Origin: Verrucomicrobiota bacterium
Lineage (GTDB): Bacteria; Verrucomicrobiota; Verrucomicrobiia; Limisphaerales; JAEYXS01
DNA length: 11,080 nt
Reading direction: 5' to 3'
NCBI GenBank assembly: GCA_021156225.1
Contig: JAJNBN010000052.1
Coordinates: 1 to 11,080, forward strand
The stretch's first letter is position 1. Each line of letters starts with the position of its first letter. The position numbers and the translations under genes are program-made. Positions 8,159 to 11,080 of the stretch are shown here, in pieces. The notes under the pieces were generated by a model. It had not been told where the DNA came from and made no database searches. It saw only the letters and a program-made list of their open reading frames with translations.

Positions 8159-8731
8159 ATGAAAAGTCTCACGTTTTCTGCTCTGCTGACGGCACTGCTG
8201 CTCGTCGGATGCGCCCATCGCGAACCGGTCACCAAAGCCGCTCCAGCTCCGTCTGCAACATTCACCACGCCAAAGCTCGACATCCTCGACAGCCAGATCA
8301 AAGCCAACCCATCGAACTCGCAGGCCTATTCCAATCGTGGCTACACTCTGGCCCTGCTGGGACGCAAGGAAGCCGCGCGCGCCGATCTGCGCAAAGCGGT
8401 GGAACTTACACCCAATGCCGCGATGCGCAACCGCGTGGGCTGGGCTTATTTCAACTTGGGTGATTACGAGGAAGCCGTCCGCCAATTCGAGCAGGCTGCG
8501 GAGATGAGCCAGAACCGCTCCCGCTACGATTATTACTCCAAAGTCCTCGGCTACTGGGGAACCGGCAATCACGCCAAGGCCATGGAGAATTACCAGCTGG
8601 CCGTGGAGCGTGAACCTAAGTTCGGCCAGTTCGCCACTCTGGAAGAACGCATCGCCGAATGGACCCCGTTGGAACAGCGCGCCATGCGCGAGACTTACGT
8701 GCTCTGGAGCAAGACATGGAAGCCGCAGTAA
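8159..8731 (+). CDS. TPR-repeat lipoprotein
   Basis: A 190-residue protein beginning with a lipoprotein signal peptide: MKS, a hydrophobic core, then LLVGC with the lipidated Cys at 18 (lipobox LVGC). After a Pro/Ala-rich linker come three tetratricopeptide repeats at about 53-86 (SNRGYTLALLGRKEAA), 87-120 (VGWAYFNLGDYEEAVRQF) and 122-155 (GYWGTGNHAKAMENY), then a short helical tail with three tryptophans. TPR lipoproteins usually act as docking proteins on the inner face of an envelope membrane. The frame reaches back to a TTG at 8099, but only the ATG at 8159 places the signal peptide at the N-terminus. No good ribosome-binding site is visible. The architecture resembles the type IV pilus pilotin PilF/PilW but with fewer repeats, and pilin genes lie about 350 bases away on the other strand; this link is only an inference. 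Followed by two adjacent copies of GTGACCC (8733-8746). Confidence 0.87.
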   Translation: MKSLTFSALLTALLLVGCAHREPVTKAAPAPSATFTTPKLDILDSQIKANPSNSQAYSNRGYTLALLGRKEAARADLRKAVELTPNAAMRNRVGWAYFNLGDYEEAVRQFEQAAEMSQNRSRYDYYSKVLGYWGTGNHAKAMENYQLAVEREPKFGQFATLEERIAEWTPLEQRAMRETYVLWSKTWKPQ

Positions 8732-8837
8732 AGTGACCCGTGACCCAATCCATTTGCGTCATTAAGTGCCCATTTGCCCCGGTAAAATTCTCCTAAAAAG
8801 AGCCTTGCCATGGCCGGGAGAGGTACCTAATGTTTCC

Positions 8838-8874
8838 GCCACTCGCAACCGGTTCGCCGGTTCGGGCAAGTGGC
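8838..8874 (+). other. Strong hairpin directly upstream of tRNA-Val
   Basis: Inverted repeats form a 37-base hairpin: GCCACT (8838-8843) pairs with AGTGGC (8869-8874), GC (8845-8846) with GC (8866-8867), and AACCGG (8847-8852) with CCGGTT (8857-8862), closed by a TTCG loop (8853-8856). There is one C-A mismatch and a three-base bulge (8863-8865), so 14 pairs in total. It contains two adjacent copies of CCGGTTCG (8849-8864). It ends one base before the tRNA 5' end at 8876. There is no T-run, so it is not a classic terminator; a structured tRNA leader or a processing signal are possible readings. Confidence 0.6.
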
Positions 8875-8875
8875 C

Positions 8876-8950
8876 GCGCGCTTAGCTCAGTGGTAGAGCA
8901 TTACCTTCACACGGTAGGGGTCGCAGGTTCGAAACCTGCAGTGCGCACCA
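8876..8950 (+). tRNA. tRNA-Val (anticodon CAC)
   Basis: A complete cloverleaf of 75 bases including an encoded CCA. The acceptor stem GCGCGCT (8876-8882) pairs with AGTGCGC (8940-8946) with one G-U pair. The D stem is GCTC/GAGC (8885-8888/8896-8899). The anticodon stem TTACC/GGTAG (8901-8905/8913-8917) carries loop TTCACAC with anticodon CAC at 8908-8910. The variable loop is GGGTC, the T stem GCAGG/CCTGC (8923-8927/8935-8939) encloses TTCGAAA, the discriminator is A8947 and CCA is 8948-8950. It reads GUG valine codons. A weak promoter may be TTGCCA (8805-8810) and TAATGT (8828-8833), 17 bases apart. Confidence 0.97.
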
Positions 8951-8977
8951 TCTTCTAAAAAGTGAACTCCCCCAAAT

Positions 8978-9006
8978 GCAGTCTGTTCAGACTTGGTGCT
9001 GCTTTT
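8978..9006 (+). terminator. Possible tRNA terminator hairpin
   Basis: AGTCT-GTTC-AGACT (8980-8993) forms a small perfect hairpin, and an outer GCAG (8978-8981)/CTGC (8999-9002) can close a wider stem directly before TTTT (9003-9006). The two stems cannot both be fully formed, and the T-run is short, so this is a weak candidate placed sensibly 28 bases after the tRNA. A further inverted repeat, ACCGCT (9034-9039) with AGCGGT (9059-9064), lies between it and the end of the pilin operon and has no T-run. Nothing else was recognised in 8951-9084. Confidence 0.3.
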
Positions 9007-9084
9007 CCCGTTTGATCGTGAGTCGATAATTCTACCGCTCTACTTGAGTGGAACCTAAAGCGGTGAAGCTTCCTGACGGCGAAC

Positions 9085-10362
9085 TCAGATCTCCTTCCAC
9101 GAAGTGACGATGAAGCCTCGGTCCAGGTTCAGCCGCCCCAGATTTTCATCGTAATGGAAATTGAAGTTACCGTTCATGTTCACCGTCTTTGTGACACTGG
9201 CGCCCGTCATGTCGTCTAGATTACTATTGCCGCTGCCGTTCATGGTGAAGTTGGCGTTGGGCGCGTAGATGACGCCGGTGAAAGCGCCATTGCCATTGAT
9301 TGTTAGGGAGGTGTTCGCCGGTGTGCCCCAATAGAAAAAGTTGGTCGCATTGCCCGCCTCGTTGAGGATCCCGTTGCCGCCCAGTTTGGCTGAAGCTCCT
9401 GCCATATACATATTCAGGGTGGCCCCCCTTTCTATCTTTACCTTGTCCTGACCGGTCATGCTGATGTCGGACTCAATGATCAATCGCGCTTGGACGTTGC
9501 TCTTGATCAGCAGGCTGCCGGTAAGACTGTTGATGCGATAGTCACCGCTGGTGGAAATGACATACTGATAGCCAGAAGCATTGCCGGGAGTGAACCCGCC
9601 GCCATACGGCAAGGCGATATCAGGAAACGAGACGTTCATGTCATCAGAGAATCGACCGGGTTGCAGGCCTCCCACGCCTGAATTCTGCCACGCGAGATCG
9701 CCCACCGCACCGTTCTGGCCGATGCCGATGGTGCCGCCCGGCCCCGTGGAAACCCGTCCGTAGATATTCGCATTGCCCGTGAGCACCGCATTGGTCAGCC
9801 CGGAGTTGGTGGCCACATCACCGTTGGCTTTGCGTTTGCTGACAGAGTACAGCCCGTTGCTGCTATAGTTCGGATCGATAGAATCGAAGCTGTCCACCAC
9901 GATCTGGTTGCCGTTCAGGGTGATCTGGCCTTTGGCCACCATGCCCTTGGTGAACATCCCGTCCCGGCGCGTTTCCACTTTCACCGTTCGGCGGATGACG
10001 TCGCCGTTGATGGGTGCGCGCATGAACGCGGTGGAATAAATTATGGGAGTGACGCTGTTGGAGATGACGATGAGGGCGGAACCATCTCCCATGACGCGCC
10101 ACTTCAGGCAACCATACGAGGCTGGGAACCAGCCGTTGGAGGAAAGGTTCGTGCCCTTGGTCTGGTGTAGATGGGCTAGTGCTTCCTCGATACCTCCTTC
10201 CACCACGGGGATGCAGGTGTTCCACGTCTGCGAGCGGGCGATAGACTGGTTCTGGGCGCTGACGAGATTGAGATACGCAGCCAGCATGAAACCCAGCACG
10301 AAGCTCCCCAGCAACACGCCCAGGAGGACGGAACCGTGACGACGATGCAGGCGGATGATCAT
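9085..10362 (-). CDS. PilX-like minor pilin with a large DUF7305-type domain
   Basis: A 425-residue protein. The N-terminus RRHG/SVLLGVLLGSFVLGF (residues 7-25) is a class III prepilin-like signal: basic residues, Gly10 as probable peptidase site, then a 20-residue hydrophobic helix. Position +5 after the cut is Gly15, not the usual Glu, as in PilX- and GspK-type pilins. Residues 45-63 (TWNTCIPVVEGGIEEALAHL) continue the helix. The rest is a Gly/Asn/Ser-rich beta domain with repeated NGN-type turns (ITLNGNQ, LTGNANIYG, TINGNGAFTGVIYAPNANFTMNGSG, NMNGNFNFHYDENL), which I associate with DUF7305. A beta-helix or bactofilin-like fold is plausible but not shown. It probably sits in a type IV pilus or type II secretion pseudopilus. 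It starts 18 bases after the stop of the upstream pilin gene, without a clear ribosome-binding site, so it is probably translated from the same transcript. Confidence 0.85.
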   Translation of the reverse strand: MIIRLHRRHGSVLLGVLLGSFVLGFMLAAYLNLVSAQNQSIARSQTWNTCIPVVEGGIEEALAHLHQTKGTNLSSNGWFPASYGCLKWRVMGDGSALIVISNSVTPIIYSTAFMRAPINGDVIRRTVKVETRRDGMFTKGMVAKGQITLNGNQIVVDSFDSIDPNYSSNGLYSVSKRKANGDVATNSGLTNAVLTGNANIYGRVSTGPGGTIGIGQNGAVGDLAWQNSGVGGLQPGRFSDDMNVSFPDIALPYGGGFTPGNASGYQYVISTSGDYRINSLTGSLLIKSNVQARLIIESDISMTGQDKVKIERGATLNMYMAGASAKLGGNGILNEAGNATNFFYWGTPANTSLTINGNGAFTGVIYAPNANFTMNGSGNSNLDDMTGASVTKTVNMNGNFNFHYDENLGRLNLDRGFIVTSWKEI

Positions 10363-10380
10363 GTCAGTGTAGCGGGAGCG

Positions 10381-10836
10381 TTAAAAAATATAATTCTGCA
10401 AACCATGACGCGAGACCATGGTTCGCATTTCGCGGCGGTGGGTGGTGCTGCCGGAGTTCCAGCTCACGGTCACCACCACCTGGCGCATGTCCGTGCTGTA
10501 GCTCTCGTTGAAGTTGACGGCGGAGATCGCCAACGTTCCTTGATATTGCAAGCCGCTTCCGCCATCGGCCGGCCAGAAAGGCGCGGTGAAGCTCGGGGGA
10601 ACAAATCCGCTCTGGGTGATCTGGTCCCAACTGTAAAGGCGGATGGTCTCCATCTTTTCCAGCATCACTTGCGTGGCCCGCAGATTCTCCCGCGCGGTGC
10701 GGATGATCGCCAGCCCGGAACTGATGCCAGCGTACAGAGAGATGAAGAGGATGCCGAAAATCGCCATGCCGATGAGCGTCTCGATCAAAGTCATGGCCCG
10801 CTTGGAAGAGCGGTTCGATTGTGGTGTCAGTTTCAT
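10381..10836 (-). CDS. PilV-like type IV prepilin
   Basis: A 151-residue prepilin. The leader of 14 residues ends KRA, followed by MTLIETLIGMAIFGILFISLY: a prepilin peptidase site with Ala14/Met15 and the conserved Glu19 at +5. The -1 residue is Ala instead of the common Gly, and +1 is Met instead of Phe. After the hydrophobic helix come an amphipathic stretch (ENLRATQVMLEKMETIRLYSWDQI) and a short beta-rich domain. The C-terminus (REMRTMVSRHGLQNYIF) resembles PilV-like pilins I associate with Verrucomicrobia. A GTG at 10863 extends the frame by nine residues, but the near-consensus sigma-54 promoter just upstream predicts transcription starting around 10865, so the ATG at 10836 is chosen. 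No clear Shine-Dalgarno is seen; a GC-rich inverted repeat, GGGCG (10845-10849) with CGCCC (10857-10861), occupies the leader. It is the first gene of a two-gene unit. Confidence 0.88.
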   Translation of the reverse strand: MKLTPQSNRSSKRAMTLIETLIGMAIFGILFISLYAGISSGLAIIRTARENLRATQVMLEKMETIRLYSWDQITQSGFVPPSFTAPFWPADGGSGLQYQGTLAISAVNFNESYSTDMRQVVVTVSWNSGSTTHRREMRTMVSRHGLQNYIF

Positions 10837-10875
10837 GTGCTTTAGGGCGCGGCGTACGCCCACGCACCGTTGCTA

Positions 10876-10892
10876 AGCAAGGCTCTTGCCAA
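10876..10892 (-). promoter_or_regulatory. Sigma-54 (RpoN) -24/-12 promoter of the pilin pair
   Basis: On the minus strand this reads TTGGCAAGAGCCTTGCT. Against the family consensus YTGGCACG-N4-TTGCW it has one mismatch (A for C), and the essential GG (10889-10890) and GC (10877-10878) are exactly ten bases apart. The predicted start near 10865 leaves a leader of about 29 bases before the ATG at 10836. Type IV pilin genes are a classic RpoN target in other bacteria, controlled by the PilS/PilR system. Position, orientation and biology agree, so this is the best-supported regulatory site in the window. Confidence 0.72.
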
Positions 10893-10901
10893 AATCAAGG
10901 G

Positions 10902-10917
10902 TGGGTTCAGGAACCCA
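10902..10917. promoter_or_regulatory. Inverted repeat upstream of the sigma-54 element
   Basis: TGGGTTC-AG-GAACCCA is a perfect dyad of seven-base arms with a two-base centre. It lies about 37-52 bases upstream of the predicted pilin transcription start, outside the predicted transcript. It could be an operator or architectural-protein site, or a remnant terminator of an upstream gene beyond the window. No T-run follows it. Confidence 0.45.
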
Positions 10918-10946
10918 GTCAGATCGTTTATAATTCTAAATGATAG

Positions 10947-10958
10947 TGCCAAATGGCA
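10947..10958. promoter_or_regulatory. TGCCA-AA-TGGCA dyad, possible activator site
   Basis: A dyad of five-base arms around two A residues, in an AT-rich stretch about 80-95 bases upstream of the predicted pilin start. Activators of RpoN promoters commonly bind dyads at about this distance. A sigma-70 reading (TAGAAT at 10933-10938 or TATAAA at 10927-10932 on the minus strand) lacks a good -35 box. The rest of 10959-11080 shows no gene that I can support. Confidence 0.3.
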
Positions 10959-11080
10959 TTGTGTTTTACCGATTGTATGGTGCTGTTTGATTTCATCCCT
11001 TCGGTGGTGCTAACCTTAAATTGCTCTAAAAATCACCCGTTTTCCTAGGTTGTTCCGGAACCCGTCTGCGGATGCCCACC

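Noticed and set aside
8733..8746. Tandem GTGACCC GTGACCC after the lipoprotein gene
   Set aside because: Only two copies of seven bases, no associated stem or known site, likely chance.
8797..8808. AAGAGCCTTGC shared with the pilin sigma-54 element
   Set aside because: The required GG twelve bases upstream is AA here, and an 11-base match between two spots in a window this size is expected by chance.
8951..9084. Integration site or mobile element beside the tRNA
   Set aside because: No integrase, transposase or second copy of the tRNA 3' end is visible in the window.
10837..10863. GTG start of the PilV-like gene at 10863
   Set aside because: The predicted sigma-54 start near 10865 would leave almost no leader, while the ATG at 10836 gives a normal prepilin leader of 14 residues.
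10843..11080. Cyclic-di-GMP or other riboswitch before the pilin genes
   Set aside because: No conserved aptamer core was found, and the dyads lie upstream of the predicted transcription start.

Overview
The window is about 11 kb of moderately GC-rich bacterial DNA. The gene content suggests a Verrucomicrobiota chromosome, perhaps near the Pedosphaera/Limisphaerales group. The clues are a secreted sulfatase beside a secreted esterase, a large beta-propeller protein ending in cytochrome c, a GH57 branching enzyme paired with a DUF4912 protein, and a pilin ending in a GLQNYIF-type tail. This assignment is inferred from family content; there is no rRNA or marker gene to confirm it.

Layout. (1) 2-2323, plus strand: the 3' part of a large propeller-cytochrome c protein whose start lies outside the window. 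(2) 2480-7949, minus strand: a tight four-gene run. In transcription order it encodes a DUF4912 protein with a Lys/Ala/Pro-rich tail, a GH57 1,4-alpha-glucan branching enzyme, a type I sulfatase and an alpha/beta-hydrolase esterase. Gaps are 52 and 31 bases, and the last two genes overlap by four bases (ATGA). (3) 7950-8158: a divergent intergenic region. (4) 8159-8731, plus strand: a small TPR lipoprotein. (5) 8838-8950: a strong hairpin directly abutting a tRNA-Val(CAC) gene. (6) 9085-10836, minus strand: two type IV pilin-like genes, a PilV-like prepilin followed by a large DUF7305/PilX-like protein. (7) 10837-11080: the upstream region of the pilin pair, holding a near-consensus sigma-54 promoter and two inverted repeats.

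How the genes may work together. The first two genes of the minus-strand run point to glycogen (alpha-glucan) branching in the cytoplasm. The last two encode exported enzymes that would remove sulfate and acyl groups from external glycans or other esters. Whether one transcript really joins these two jobs is open. The pilin pair looks like minor pilins of a type IV pilus or type II secretion-like fibre under RpoN control.

The best candidates for a second look are the sigma-54 promoter with its upstream dyads, the pilin-like protein with a large Asn/Gly-rich domain and no Glu at +5, the hairpin one base from the tRNA, and the histone-H1-like tail on the branching enzyme's partner. No mobile element, CRISPR array or defence system was seen.
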